A DNA stretch of 64,000 nucleotides from Takakia lepidozioides (taxonomy: Eukaryota > Streptophyta > Takakiopsida > Takakiales > Takakiaceae), in NCBI GenBank assembly GCA_030704615.1, contig CM060733.1:75678907-75742906 (forward strand). The letters run 5' to 3'. Below are positions 20,401 through 31,438 of this stretch, in pieces. Both the position numbers and the translations under genes were made by a program. Each line of letters starts with the position of its first letter. Within the stretch, counting starts at the first letter, position 1. The notes below the pieces were generated by a model, which searched no databases, was not told the origin of the DNA, and worked only from the letters and a program-made list of their open reading frames with translations.

Positions 20401-23400
20401 TGTTGCCGACAAACATCAAGCTACAATTTAGGATCAAAATTCATAGTTTCCGTTTGAAACTATGGAGACATTGTACCTGTTCATAATGTTTTGAATCAAA
20501 ACATTAGGTTTTAAATGATAAAATTTTCTCTCCCAAATTGTTTGTATATTTGTATTTTGGTTTGACAAAAGGTCCTACGATAGCACCACCTAGAGTAACA
20601 CCTGCGGCTAACCAAGACTTTTCGAGATTTGAAGAGTTGTCGATCCCCCTGTACAATTGAGAAACAAAGGTTGTTCAACAAAACCAAATTCTACCAGAAA
20701 CCTTAAGTTTACCCGTGTATCTTACGATAGTGTGGCGTATGAGAGTGCTAGGGTTCAACTTTTTGGAACCACAGGTAGTAACAGATCCTGTGTTTTGTGA
20801 GATGAGAAGGGAAAAAGAAAAGAGAAAGAGACGTTTCATTGAAGAGAAAGAGAAGAAAAAAATAGAGAGAGAACAAGCCAATAAAACTAGAGATATTGAG
20901 AAGGAGCAAAAACAATGATTGAAGAAAGAGAAAACGATAGAAAAAGCAAAATTAAAAGTTGAGAGAGAAGTAGTCAAGGTGGAGAAAGCTCATATTCTGG
21001 CTGAAAAAACTAGATTGGTTATAGAGGCATTTACAAAATAGACAGAAAATGTTTGCAATGTGTAACGCTCGCTTCTAATAGTAGATGGTGGTGGTTTTGT
21101 GCTAGTTAATGAAGTTGAAGCTTGACATTTTGGACTCAGAGCAATTCTGTTGCGATCTGAAGAGTTTGTCTTACTTACACGAGATTATAGGTTTTGTAAC
21201 TACCTCCTGCTTCCGTCTTTCATATCTACAACTATGAGGATCTATGATGTGTCATATTCAAGACTCTTGATCTCCAAGTACCATTCATGTAGTGGCCTTG
21301 GCGGCTCCAAGTGTTCCCTTCTCTCAACTGTTAGATTTCATAAAATCAATGGCTCTAATAGGGCTTAGTATGGCTACCAATAGGATGTTTGGCAGTGACC
21401 ATAATAGGGCATATAATGGCCTGAGATAGGCACTTAGGCGACTAACATAGGAATATTTGTGCCTTGAAAAAATGCTATGTGACTCTATGCATTAAAAGGG
21501 TTCAAATCTTGGTTGATTGTTGAATTGTAAAATTGGTGACACATCTACATTTCCTAATCTAGCCATCTCTGAAAAACAAAATACAAAAAATCATAATTTA
21601 CCTATATAATTACACATTGAAAGGGTTAACTTGGTAGGGATAGGTTCCTTTACCCTATAGACCATTAACCCCTAAAAGACGAGCCCGTTTTTGGTGGGCC
21701 CATTCCAAAACGGAACATGCCCTCATGTTTGAGGGCATATCTGACATTTGACAAACATCCAGGGGGATGAACCGTATGAAAGTAATCCTACCTACTTCAG
21801 GAACCTACTATAAAAATTTCAATTGAATATTTCACCATGTCATTACGAAGATTATAACAAAAATGCAAGATGTAAATGTTTACTGTGCTCTAGTTTTGGA
21901 GTGAAAAAATGGTTTGACCAAGCAATTGGCCTCACAAAATGAATTTTCATTGATACAGGCCACCCAGATTCTAATTGCCTGGCATGTAAAGCACCTTGGG
22001 CCAAAATTCCAAAACCAAATTCCAAAACCACATGAGGATTGCTTTGTATGGGAAAATAGGTGGGTCAAAAAGACCATCCATTACAATTGACCCCAAATCT
22101 GCCTCAAATGTGTCCAAATTTTCATCACAAGGTGAATTCCTCTAGTTATATTGTTCCTTGCGTGGAAACTCACTACCACAATTGCCACAAATGCCGCATA
22201 TGCACACGTTCCCATTTTAAATACATATAAGTTCCCAATACCTTTCATGGGAACAACCCATGATATAAGGTTAAGGGTCAATTCACCAAACTGATGCGTA
22301 CTCCCTACCCTTAGAAAAAGGGCAGGGCCAATAAACCCCCTAGCCGGGCCATGAAGACAAACAAGCATAGCCCTAGTCCGAAGCAGAAAGAGACAGAGCT
22401 TACAAAGGTTTGAATCGCAGACCCAAGGCCAATGCACACGTAACTTACTGCCCAACCCCTCTTGTGCAAAAGAGTCGGATTCATACAAATTTGGATATCA
22501 ACCCCAATTTGAGGTTATAAAGATGTTTAAGAAAAAAACAATGAGACTCAGAGGATCGAAAGTTTTACGTAATTTAATATTATAAACACACCATCCTATT
22601 TGGATTTAGAGTTTTATTTAGTAGTTTAACATAAAATATTCTCTAATAACTCTTCAATATATATAGATATATAATATTTTTCTCCTCTAATATTTAAAAA
22701 AAATTATGTTAAAAATATTATTTTCAACTTAGTATATAATACATATATACATATATACCCATTTATGTACAATCATCATATTCTACCTAACATAAAATAT
22801 TTCTTCCATTGAATCCAATATGTTTTATAATGAATATAATATATTTTTCGATGGCTTTTTAGTTATTACATCATTTTTTAGACTAACAATGTTTATATCT
22901 CTATATACATATACTTGTTATAATCCGATTTTTTCCCTTGTCCACGTAAGACTACTTTTTTTATGCTCCTCCTTCTATCGAACCCTATCGTCTTCTCCTC
23001 CCCTCTTTAGGCTTCGGTCCTCTCTCCTGCTTCTCTGTTCTCAAAGTCGGGTGGTATCCTACGTTGCTTTATGGATTCTCGGATAATGAATTCCTTTGTC
23101 CCATTAATTTCTTAATTTGATCAAAATGGCCTTTGTTCCCTTTATATATATTTATATTTATATTTATATTTGTTATAATCCGATTTTTCCCCTTGTCCAT
23201 GTGAGACTACACATATTAGTTTGTACTGTGCCGTAAGTGCAATCCATAATCGACTGTTTTTAAAAATTTGAAATCGGCACCAAACTTTGTCAACCATTTT
23301 CCCATTACAATGTGCATCGACACTGAAGTAGAAGTCAAAAAATATTCTCATTAATGCATATGATACATATACATAGATATCATATAACTTTAGATATTTG

Positions 23401-24190
23401 AAGAAAATATCATTCACAGTAGAACTTGAATCAAATTGTTGCTGAATGTACGGAATGTTTTATCGAAAGAATGTTGAGTGACTCTCCCAACACTGCTTAG
23501 AGAGGCTCAAAGAATGTAGAGTATACCTACTTTATCATGTTTATTCTTTAAGAACTAAGCTACACTATCTTTGTCAGACAATGTGATGGTGCAATTGATA
23601 AAGTCGTGGCCATGGATAGTGGAATTATATCAAATGGTTTTTCTCATGTATTCAGATATGTTATAATCACAATATTTCACGATCTCAACATCATTCTCTA
23701 TATCTAATCCAACAATTTGCTTACCATTCATAGAGATGCGCAATGACAATTTTTGTATGTATATTAATCTCATTCATTTTTTAGGAGGATTTGTTGGAAC
23801 AGTAATAGTAGCATATAGAGAACCAGATAACATAAAATCAAGTCCAACATCAAAATCTGAAGCTCCAAAAACTAAATTGTCAAAAGAAACTTGCGTGTTT
23901 CCAAAGCTCAACTCTGTAACAAAGTTTGCCTATAACACTTGAATATTTTAGAAGTTTTGTTATTTGGCAACATGGCGAAGATGTGCAAAGGAGTGAACTC
24001 CTCCTTCATTGCCTCCCCTGATCACCTACTTTGGTTGCTTTCGGATGCCACACTTGCAAGGAGTGCTCTTTGAGAGTCTCTAATCCACAGGGGGACTTTG
24101 TTAGAGTTTGCCTAGGCATTTGACTTGCGGGGCGCAATGATCATGACTGTCAAGCTCCCCATATAACCAATCATTGAGACATGACAATTC
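20400..24190. other. No recognisable gene; partly AT-rich
   Basis: Nothing here can be assigned to a gene. The part 22560-22900 is very AT-rich with runs of TATA and ATAT. A minus-strand frame of 135 codons at 22081-22488 has no known features. A charged plus-strand frame at 20715-20918 may be the end of the relic before it. Confidence 0.4.
22915..23210 (+). repeat. Pair of 40-bp direct repeats, 255 bp apart
   Basis: TTGTTATAATCCGATTTTT followed by CCCTTGTCCAYGTRAGACTAC occurs at 22915-22956 and 23170-23210. The stretch between is CT-rich on the plus strand and holds no gene. The pair may mark a small duplication or the ends of a short element. Confidence 0.7.
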
Positions 24191-24545
24191 AATGGATGAT
24201 ACTAATATCCCAAATTCAATCTTTTGCTCCACAGCGGGTGAGTAAAAAACATACTTTCTACCTGAAAAATCATCAATCATATCTGACTCATGGTATTTGT
24301 GGCATACCGGATTGCATTGATTTCTGCTTCAGCGTCGTCGACAATGAGACATTTGGCCGCCAGGTGGGCTTTTCTTGAAGGAGGGCATCACGCAATGCTA
24401 ACATCCACGGATAAGGTCTGATATTCGATTGCGTGCTGACAATATGTATGCAACCGGAATTCCGTTCAACCATTGGTCGAACACCATCAACGTGTACAAG
24501 GGGAACTGCATGAAATGACAATTTGTAATTAGCAGACCAGTGTCG

Positions 24546-26155
24546 TACCGACAGACCCTATTTTAACAGGGTGTACTAGCACAGGGTCTACTGCAATAGG
24601 GTGAAAACGCACACGGTGTACTACAACTGTGTGAACACGCACAAGCACTACTATGTTTGGGGGGGGGGGGGTTAGCGATGCCCCAGCGACCTCCAACCGC
24701 CGCGATTAACGACGGAAATACTCTACGGCGCCCGGGGCGCGCTGGGGGCATTTTGCGACGTCGGGAAGTCGCAGCGACGTCGCTCCCGGAACATCGCTAA
24801 TTAGCGTCGTCGGGAAATTGCAAACCCCCCGGGACCCCCCGGCCGCGGCGCCGGCGCGACTTGCGACGTCTGCACCGCGGAAAAAAAAAAAAAAAAACAA
24901 AACAAAACAAAACAAACAAACGTTTTTTTCTGCGACGTTTTTTCTGCGACATCGCATTAGGGACGTCCGGGGGTCGTAAATGCGACCCCCAGACGTCACA
25001 GTAGGGGGGTACATCTGAATTTAGGTGGGAAAATTTGAATTTGGATTTGAATTTCAAAAATTAGTTGACCATTGACTCGGCGTTGACCACTGACTCCGAT
25101 TTTGTCCAATGGCAGTTCATGCATTGTTCTACATATATTAGGCAATGCATATTTGAACCTAGGACCTCCACATTATAACATTTCTAAGACACTGCACACT
25201 AACCAACAAATCTACAATACATCTATGTATCACAAAAGTAGTCCAAGTATATATATACATATCAAGAGTTAGCTCCTAGTGACTACCACTATCTCAATCC
25301 TATCATTGTGTTGCAGATTATGCGTACTCTACATGAGCTCTCACAGCTGGAACATGCACCGAGACTTGTCTCCAGAGTTCTTCAAGAACAAATATCTATC
25401 AATGACCTAAGTTTTGCAAAACTGCATTACAACTTATTGTTAGACAATGGCTGTAGTCTGAGGATGCCAAGCCCATTATGCTCTACAATCTACTCCCAGA
25501 ATCAATTTTCCGCGATGCCCCAGGACGCCGGGGAACCGCCAAAAAAAAAAAAAAAACACGGGTTGTTTTTTTTTTTTTTTTTTTTTTAATTTTATTTTTT
25601 TCGGGCATTGCGATTCCCCGCCGTTTGCACGGCCGTCGCAGGGCTGCGGCGCTGCGACGTCTTGTTGCGATTCCTCGGCGTCGCAACATCCCGGGGGCGT
25701 CGGAACCCCCCCAGTGCGTTGGCGGGGGAATGGGGTCATGCCCTTTTCTGGCGACGGCATGGCATCGCAAGATGCCACAACGTCGTACGACACCCCGACG
25801 TCGCAAGTCCCGAGCCGGGCGCCTGTGCGACACTGCAGTCGCAGGGGGGTTGACGCGTCCGGGGTCCTGGCGTCGCTAACCCCCCCTAAACGTAGTAGTG
25901 AGGGTCTACTATAACAGGGTAAACACGCAAAAGGGTCTGCCGTAAAACAGAGTGCAGTGGAAGGTTTGCTGGAACAGGGTGTACTGGGACAAGGTCTATA
26001 ACAGTTAGGTCTATCGTATCTTGGTGAACACGCACAGGGTCTACTGTAACAGGGTGAACACGCAAAAGGGTCTGCCGTAAAACAGAGTGCAGTGGAAGGT
26101 CTGCTGGAATAGGGTGTACTAGGACAGGGTCTACAACAGTTAGGTTTATCGGGAT
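24546..26155. repeat. Tandem repeat of ACAGGGTCTACT type, split by a TIR element
   Basis: Variants of AGGGTGAACACGCA, AGGGTCTACTGTAACAGG and CAGAGTGCAGTGGAAGGT recur at 24551-24645 and 25901-26155. On the right side a unit of about 137 bases is present twice (from about 25920 and about 26057). The repeat lies inside the MULE-like coding region, so it expanded or was inserted there. Confidence 0.8.
24646..25900. mobile_element. Non-autonomous element with CACTA termini
   Basis: The left end reads CACTACTATGTTTGG, a run of 13 G, then TTAGCGATGCC. The right end, read on the other strand, is CACTACTACGTTTAG, a run of 7 G, then TTAGCGACGCC. These are inverted terminal repeats of over 30 bases that begin with CACTA, the hallmark of CACTA (En/Spm) elements. 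The two subterminal zones (24670-24890 and 25505-25880) are very GC-rich and full of TTGCGACGTC-like motifs, like the repeated transposase-binding motifs of this class. The centre (25020-25480) is AT-rich and codes for nothing I know. The flanking bases (AAG left, AGG right) would be a 2-3-bp target duplication with one change. No transposase is inside. Confidence 0.8.
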
Positions 26156-27137
26156 TGAGGACGAATGAACAATGCACCACAAGAGTGGGAGACCATTGTA
26201 GTATGTTATCATGCTAGCATAAGCCTGTGGAGAGGGTCCATGGCAGACCTTGTGATGGTTAGTTCCAAATGTAGCATCGCAAGCTACGATGCGCGCATGG
26301 CCCAAGTCCAACATCTTGCCAAGGAGTCTGAATCCCAATGGTGAAAGGTCAAATCTCCATCAAAATGTTGAAATGTGGGTGCCAATGATTCCTCCTGGTA
26401 GAAGAAGACCGAGTCTAGGTTTTGATCTTTCCACATACGCACGGATTGTGCGTCATCAGCGTGTTTTTTGAATGCCAGGCTCGTTTTTCAGCGAGATTTC
26501 GGACATCTTGCTCGAGGAGAAAGTCGTCGCGTGTCCATGCGTCTCCCAAGCCACTGTTCTGCATGACGTGCTCCTTGTGTTCAATCATGACTTGTGCGAC
26601 ACTCAAGCCTCAAGACAAGCATTCTATGATCCACTTTTTGAGCTCCTCGCTTATATGTGGAGCATAAGCATATCGGCTGAACTGGAACTCAGCATATCCG
26701 CCATGAGAGGGTTTTCCGGACACATCCAGGTGTTGCATGTTGTTATAATATGTGATGACCCCAATGTCTGGAGCAAGATAACATTGCGAGACTTTGAAAC
26801 AACAGAGGCACCCACGCTTGTAAGACTCGCCGTATTGGCTTTTCTTTCGTCTTGGACTTTTGTGAGGATTACTGCTTCCAGCCCCAACGTCCGGACCTCC
26901 TCGTTTGACTTTAGGATCCGTGATAGTCAAATTGTTGGTGCGCTTGTCCTCTGGTCCATAGCAACACTGATACCTGGACAAGGTCATATGTCATCGACAC
27001 CGGAGTATGTCATCGACACCCATGGAGTTCTGCAAGCATGTAAGACAGCCTAAACCCTATCTACATATGATGCATGTACATGTCCGGCAAGCACAGGGCA
27101 TGAACAAAGAGGCAGTGTGAGAATAGGGGGATGCTAG

Positions 27138-27190
27138 AGTGTGAGCCTAGCCACGTGAGCCCAGGAGCCTGTGAGCCCAGGACACGTGGT
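27138..27190. repeat. GTGAGCC-motif cluster, second site
   Basis: GTGAGCCTAGCCACGTGAGC, then CCAGGAGC and a further GTGAGCCCAGG, nearly the same as at 9711-9745. It lies in unassigned DNA. Confidence 0.55.
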
Positions 27191-28850
27191 ATGATTTTGA
27201 GAAAGATGCGGCGTCTATTTCCATGGAAGATGATCCATTACCGTAGAAACACGTCTTCATCCATATTAACCTGCAACCCCAAACAGAAACCCTAACCCTT
27301 GTCAGCCTTAGGGACCCACCTCAACCCCGACAGTGAACCTCGCCATCCCGCCCCTGTGCATGATACTGCGCACTGACATCATCCATGGGACCATCCATGC
27401 ATGCAACATTCATCCACAGTGTACATCCAATCGGGGTTCATCCATCCAAAAACATTCATCCTCCATCCATCCAACCAAATATTGGTGTGATGGCATATGT
27501 CGAATGACTGTCTACTGGACTATGCACATATTCATCTCTGTTGAAAAACATTTATTGAATGCACACGGTTGAATTGGAGAGCAATGTTTAGAAGGAAAAC
27601 ACTTTCAAATTCGTCGGATGCGGGGGAGAGAATGTTTCAATTCAGGGATGTGAATTTCATTGTAGTCCGTGCTCATTACAACGGATGGTGGGAAGAGAAA
27701 TGGTGGTGCAACGGAAAACGGAGAGTGTGTCCCCTCATGTTCCATAAATGAATGCCCTCAAGTACATCCGTAGGTGGCGTCAACACTGCTACTGCTACCA
27801 CCTGAAACTGCTGCACTATCATCTATGAAGACCTTTGCGCGAAGGTGCCTGAGCGTCTTCCTAGAACTCCAACGCAAGGGTAGGGGAGAAAGCACAGCTG
27901 CTTGCACTTGAGCAATGCCTTCCGCGTAATCAGGAAGGACATAATTAGGAGGTGGGCTCCAGCACAAGTCCCTCAAGTATATGGAAGACAGGGGTCACGG
28001 AAATGCGCTCACATTCCTACAATCAGAAATGCACCATTTGGGTAACAATCAGACAACAGAAGGGGACGCGACAGAGCATATACACAGGGATCAAATAGAC
28101 AGAAAATGAACTTACTCACATGAAAAGTCATTGTCCAGGTCCTTGTCGTCTCCATCGAGGATATCAATTTGCGCAGTGACATCCTTGACATTGGAGGTAG
28201 ACGCGCCCCCTTGCAACTCGGCGAGGAGGCCAGTGAAAATATCTGCATCTCCTTCCATCCCAAACAAGTGCCTGCCACCTGCCTTGCAAGCATGGTAAGA
28301 AGCGTCTACAAGAGACAGATTGAAGGAATTAGAGTTTTAGAATATTGAGTAAAGAAGGTGCAGAAGAAAAGAAATCGATGACAAAGGCAAGAAGAGAAAC
28401 CTGTGCCGAGAGTGAGATCTATGATGCAGGCCCCTGGTCGAGAATAACTCTCAATGATCGTTTGGATAAAAGCCGGGCTTTTTTCACGGGCCCCTCTCCA
28501 AGGCGTTCCATTTGGCTTTCGCAAACATACGTTGGAGTCGACCTAGTTGTAGTGCATGTCGTCGACGACAGGATCAAACCTCTCGTTTATGAAACATCCT
28601 CCCCCATGAAGCTCGAACTCCACCACTGTGGTGGGAGTCGACAGTGGATGTACCCTCACGAGACAGACGGCCTCAAATAGACGGGTCTGCGATGAAGAGG
28701 ACAATAATTAGTGATGAATGTTTCATAGCACATTTGGGTGGGAGTGCAGACCCATTCCGGATGGAACTGGTTCAGAGTCATTGCTCATGCACCGCCATAA
28801 CTGAGTGTGCTGAAGCACTCAATTCAGGCAGTGCGAACAGCATGACTTCA
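27191..28850. other. No gene that I can support
   Basis: Several open frames of 60-110 codons on both strands without known features. The minus-strand frames (27758-27976 and 28009-28293) could be exons of a transposon gene running leftward from 30.7 kb, but no splice model could be confirmed. Confidence 0.35.
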
Positions 28851-28860
28851 TAACGACTGA

Positions 28861-28985
28861 GGGATTTGAATTGCTTCGCCATAACAAAAGAGTTTCTCAA
28901 CACGAAACTCTAGGGTGACAGTGATTTTGTTCAAAAACCTCCATGCTTTTGAAACAATATGGAAGGACATGGACAGAGAGATTTG
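28861..28985 (+). repeat. Single copy of the 113-bp dispersed repeat
   Basis: One unit with TTGAATTGCTTCGCCATAAC, AAAAGAGTTTCTCAACACGA, TTTTGTTCAAAAACC and CAATATGGA. The same unit occurs as arrays at 29457-29795 (inverted) and 40303-40680. Confidence 0.85.
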
Positions 28986-29213
28986 GATGGGTGCCAGTCG
29001 CAGCGTTCTTTGCCTCCGCCCCGAGCTCGGACAGTGACAGGCTCCGCGCTTTGCGTCTTTTCTGTATTTGCCCACCCAGACATTGTCAGTACAAAATGCC
29101 AGGAGCATATGGACAAAGCACTACATTGCATACCACATAACAACAAATTCTGCACAAGGGATAAAACCCACTCGTGGGTGTTTCTTCCATCACAACATGG
29201 CACAACGTAAGAG

Positions 29214-29450
29214 CTACGAGAAGGGGGTGTGGGAGATTACCAAACGGGCTGCTTGGCCTGCAACTCCTGCCCGGCCCCAACGCGAGGGGTTCGTGACACA
29301 AGCACGCGCTTGCTTCATCCCTTCCGCCTTTGCAAGTCCACGAGGGGACTCCCAGTATGCAACAAGCTTATCCCAATAGGCGGGTTCAGTGTTCATTGGC
29401 CTCACACCAGTCTTCGCCCATTTATCTTTCAGTTTTGCTCTTTCTCCTTT
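29214..29450 (-). pseudogene. Plant transposase (Ptta/En-Spm-like) exon fragment
   Basis: The minus strand reads KDKWAKTGVRPMNTEPAYWD, KLVAYWESPRGLAKAEGMKQ, then ACVTNPSRWGRAGVAGQAAR. This has the W-x2-L-x2-YW-S-P...R pattern of the plant transposase domain near PF03004 and is clearly related to the plus-strand ORF at 43.0-43.9 kb. A GTAATC donor follows after the Arg-Leu codons; the relative at 43.9 kb has a GTAATA at the same place. On its 5' side it borders the 113-bp repeats, which supply the rest of the long open frame. Confidence 0.5.
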
Positions 29451-29456
29451 CAAATC

Positions 29457-29795
29457 CCTCAGTCCATATCCCTCCATATGGGTTAAAAAACATGCAGGTT
29501 TTTTAACAAAAACACTGTCATAAAAGAGTTTCGTGTTGAGAAACTCTTTTGTTATGGCGAAGCAATTCAAATCTCTCAATCCGTATCTCTCCACATTGGT
29601 TAAAAAACATACAGGTTTTTGAACAAAAACACTGTCAGAGAATAGTTTCATGTTGAGAAACTCTTTTGTTACGGCGAAGCAATTCAAATCCCTCAGTCCA
29701 TGTCCCTCTATATTGGTTCAAAAGCATGCAAGTTTTTTAACAAAAACACTGTCAGAGAAGACTTTCGTGTTGAGAAACTCTTTTGTTATTTTCTA
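29457..29795 (-). repeat. Array of the 113-bp repeat, three inverted copies
   Basis: Three head-to-tail units with GTGTTGAGAAACTCTTTTGT, TGGCGAAGCAATTCAAATC and TTAACAAAAACACTGTCA. Each unit contains a short hairpin, AAGAGTTTC-GTGTT-GAGAAACTCTT. The orientation is opposite to the copies at 28.9 and 40.3-40.7 kb. Confidence 0.92.
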
Positions 29796-29902
29796 CCCTC
29801 TGAAAGGTACTCATTTCCTTGCCTATTTCATACCCAATGTCAATACACTCTCTTCCATAAAAGTATGCTGCAGACTGTTAATCGAATCTCGCTGTAGGCA
29901 GA

Positions 29903-29980
29903 AAAGTGAGTGTGAGAGAACCTCCAGAAACTGCGTGCGTTGACGCACGCAATTTCTGGGGGTTCTCTCACACTCACTTT
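29903..29980. repeat. Palindrome with 38-bp arms
   Basis: Left arm 29903-29940 and right arm 29943-29980 are inverted copies with two mismatches and a two-base centre. The inner part is GCGTGCGTTGACGCACGC; the outer part is AAAGTGAGTGTGAGAGAACC. A single strand would form one long hairpin. Confidence 0.97.
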
Positions 29981-30050
29981 GCGGAGTTTTTAGGGCTTCT
30001 ATCGCTGTTAACATAGCACAACTGTAACTTCGGAGATAGGGTAATGATCG

Positions 30051-30136
30051 TTCGAGAAATGAGAGAAGGTCATAGAGAGAACCTTGCGCACGCAAATTCT
30101 GGAGGTTCTCTCTATGGCCTTCTCTCATTTCTCGAA
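30051..30136. repeat. Palindrome with 33-bp arms
   Basis: Arms 30051-30083 and 30104-30136 (starting TTCGAGAAATGAGAGAAGG) with one mismatch. The 20-base loop contains a second small palindrome, TTGCG-CA-CGCAA. It shares the GAGAACC and GCACGCAA pieces with the palindrome 70 bases upstream, so the two are related. Confidence 0.97.
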
Positions 30137-30306
30137 CTCTAATCTCACTACTCGGGATGGTACAACCATTATGAAATGTGAAAGTCTCTCCTCCTATGCA
30201 GTACATGAAAAGTGAGTAGTGGGTCACCCCCGGGTTTGGGTGTTGTGCATTGCCTGCATCCCTGTGGTCTTACTCTGAATGATCAAGCATAAAATAGCAG
30301 AAAAGA

Positions 30307-30350
30307 GGGCAAGAAAATTGCGTGCGCCACCGCACGCAATTTTCATGCCC
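30307..30350. repeat. Palindrome with 20-bp arms
   Basis: Arms 30307-30326 and 30331-30350 (GGGC-AGAAAATTGCGTGCG) with one mismatch and a CCAC loop. It has the same GCGTGCG core as the two palindromes before it. It lies 40 bases downstream of the end of the acidic ORF. Confidence 0.95.
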
Positions 30351-30387
30351 TGGAAACTCGACAGAAGATGGCAAGTAAGAGAATCAC

Positions 30388-30720
30388 CTAAGGTCCTTTG
30401 GCCGAAGAACTCCCAGATGCCTTCGATGTAGCAACAATGGTGGCCGTCCTCCTAGTTTGGGCAGCCTTCTTACCCTTCGGTGTCGCCTCCTCCTCCACGA
30501 CGTTCTTCCCTTTCGGCGTGGATTCCTTCGCAAGAGCGTCTGCCTCGTCTGTGTCCATAGCGTCTGTGTCCATAGCGTCTGTGTCGTCCTCTGACACAGT
30601 TTCGTCCCCAACTTCATCAGGAGCTGGCGGTTGGTCCTCCCTCGCCATGTGTTCGGTTTCCAGGGCTGCGCTCTCCTCTACGATCTCCTTCGGTGTCATG
30701 TTCAACTTGCGACCTTTCAT
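30388..30720 (-). CDS. Hypothetical acidic, Lys/Glu-rich protein
   Basis: A 110-codon frame from an ATG at 30720. It begins MKGRKLNMTPKEIVEESAAL, has an acidic middle with a duplicated TDAMDTDAMD piece, and a basic tail with two STPKGK / ATPKGK copies. Low complexity and charge suggest a disordered nuclear protein; no family is recognised. It is divergent to the MULE that starts at 31.4 kb, and such pairs occur in some two-gene transposons. The DNA copy of the 12-base repeat behind TDAMDTDAMD is exact. The stop is followed by GTGATT, which could be a splice donor, so it may be only the first exon. Confidence 0.35.
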   Translation of the reverse strand: MKGRKLNMTPKEIVEESAALETEHMAREDQPPAPDEVGDETVSEDDTDAMDTDAMDTDEADALAKESTPKGKNVVEEEATPKGKKAAQTRRTATIVATSKASGSSSAKGP

Positions 30721-31438
30721 TCTCTCTCTTGCCTTCTTCCTCTCTTGCGCTTAAGTAAAAAAGAATGATTGTCTTCTATGCCTTCCACTCTCTCGCGCAG
30801 AACTCTGTCTCCTGCTACTCTCCAGCTTGAAAAACTACGATCTACTGGAATGAGAGACGTCGTGCGATGAGTAGCAGCCGGGGCATCGCTCTCGGCGGTT
30901 ATGCATGTATTAACTGCATACGTGTCCCCCTCCTAACGGCACACTCGTCCATTCTGCAGTGGCTGCCGTCTTTCATTATGGAGGTATGGCCATCGCATAG
31001 ATTTGATACGGATGGATGACTTATTTCAGTAGATTTTTTGGATTCTCCCGGTTTAACATCTTCCATTCGTTCGCCGCCGATTCCTCTTAAACCCTACACT
31101 CAATGAATTGTCGGGTTCCACGTGGCTGAACACATTGGGATGGCATGGGATGTCGGTCTCCGTCGTCATTTCATATGGGTCGGTAAAGGCACATAACTGC
31201 TTACCAACTGTTTTATGAACTGTTTTGACAACTGTTTCTGAAAGGCTCTTTAACGGTATGTCAACTTTTAAAATAGGTCTTGGCTGACCCTTCCAGAATG
31301 GTTTGGGACATAAATGACGTGTTGTCCTTTGCCGACCTTGTTAGTAAAGGTGATGGACTTCTAGGTTTCGGTCTGAAATGTAAAGCATGAGAAATGTAAT
31401 CCCCACTATCGTTTGTAGCAAAAATCCGCACAGAAGTT

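Larger units (their letters stand above)
24200..26987 (-). pseudogene. MULE/FAR1-like transposase, interrupted by nested repeats
   Basis: Fragments in broken frames follow the order of a FAR1-related Mutator-like transposase. First comes the N-terminal zinc/FAR1-like part with KRGCLCCFKVSQCYLAPDIG (about 26800) and SRYAYAPHISEELKKWI. Next are DVRNLAEKRAW (about 26500), GIQTPWQ (about 26330) and the catalytic start ARIVACDATFGTN (about 26280), running to PLLWCIVHSS near 26170. Sequence resumes at 24521 with RPYPWMLALRDALLQEKPTW and, one base out of frame, LIVDDAEAEINAIR (about 24340), the second Asp region of the DDE core. The 24546-26155 interval between them is a tandem repeat with a CACTA element. 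Frameshifts and stops make it dead. Confidence 0.7.

Noticed and set aside
22081-22488. Minus-strand frame of 135 codons
   Set aside because: No domain, no homologous copy in the window and no splice or promoter context.
24551-26338. Minus-strand 150- and 234-codon frames with repeated VHPVPANLPLHSV-type protein
   Set aside because: The protein repeat is the translation of the DNA tandem repeat; the first codons belong to the broken MULE.
29214-29687. One 157-codon protein
   Set aside because: Its first half is the 113-bp repeat read in frame; only the second half is transposase-like.
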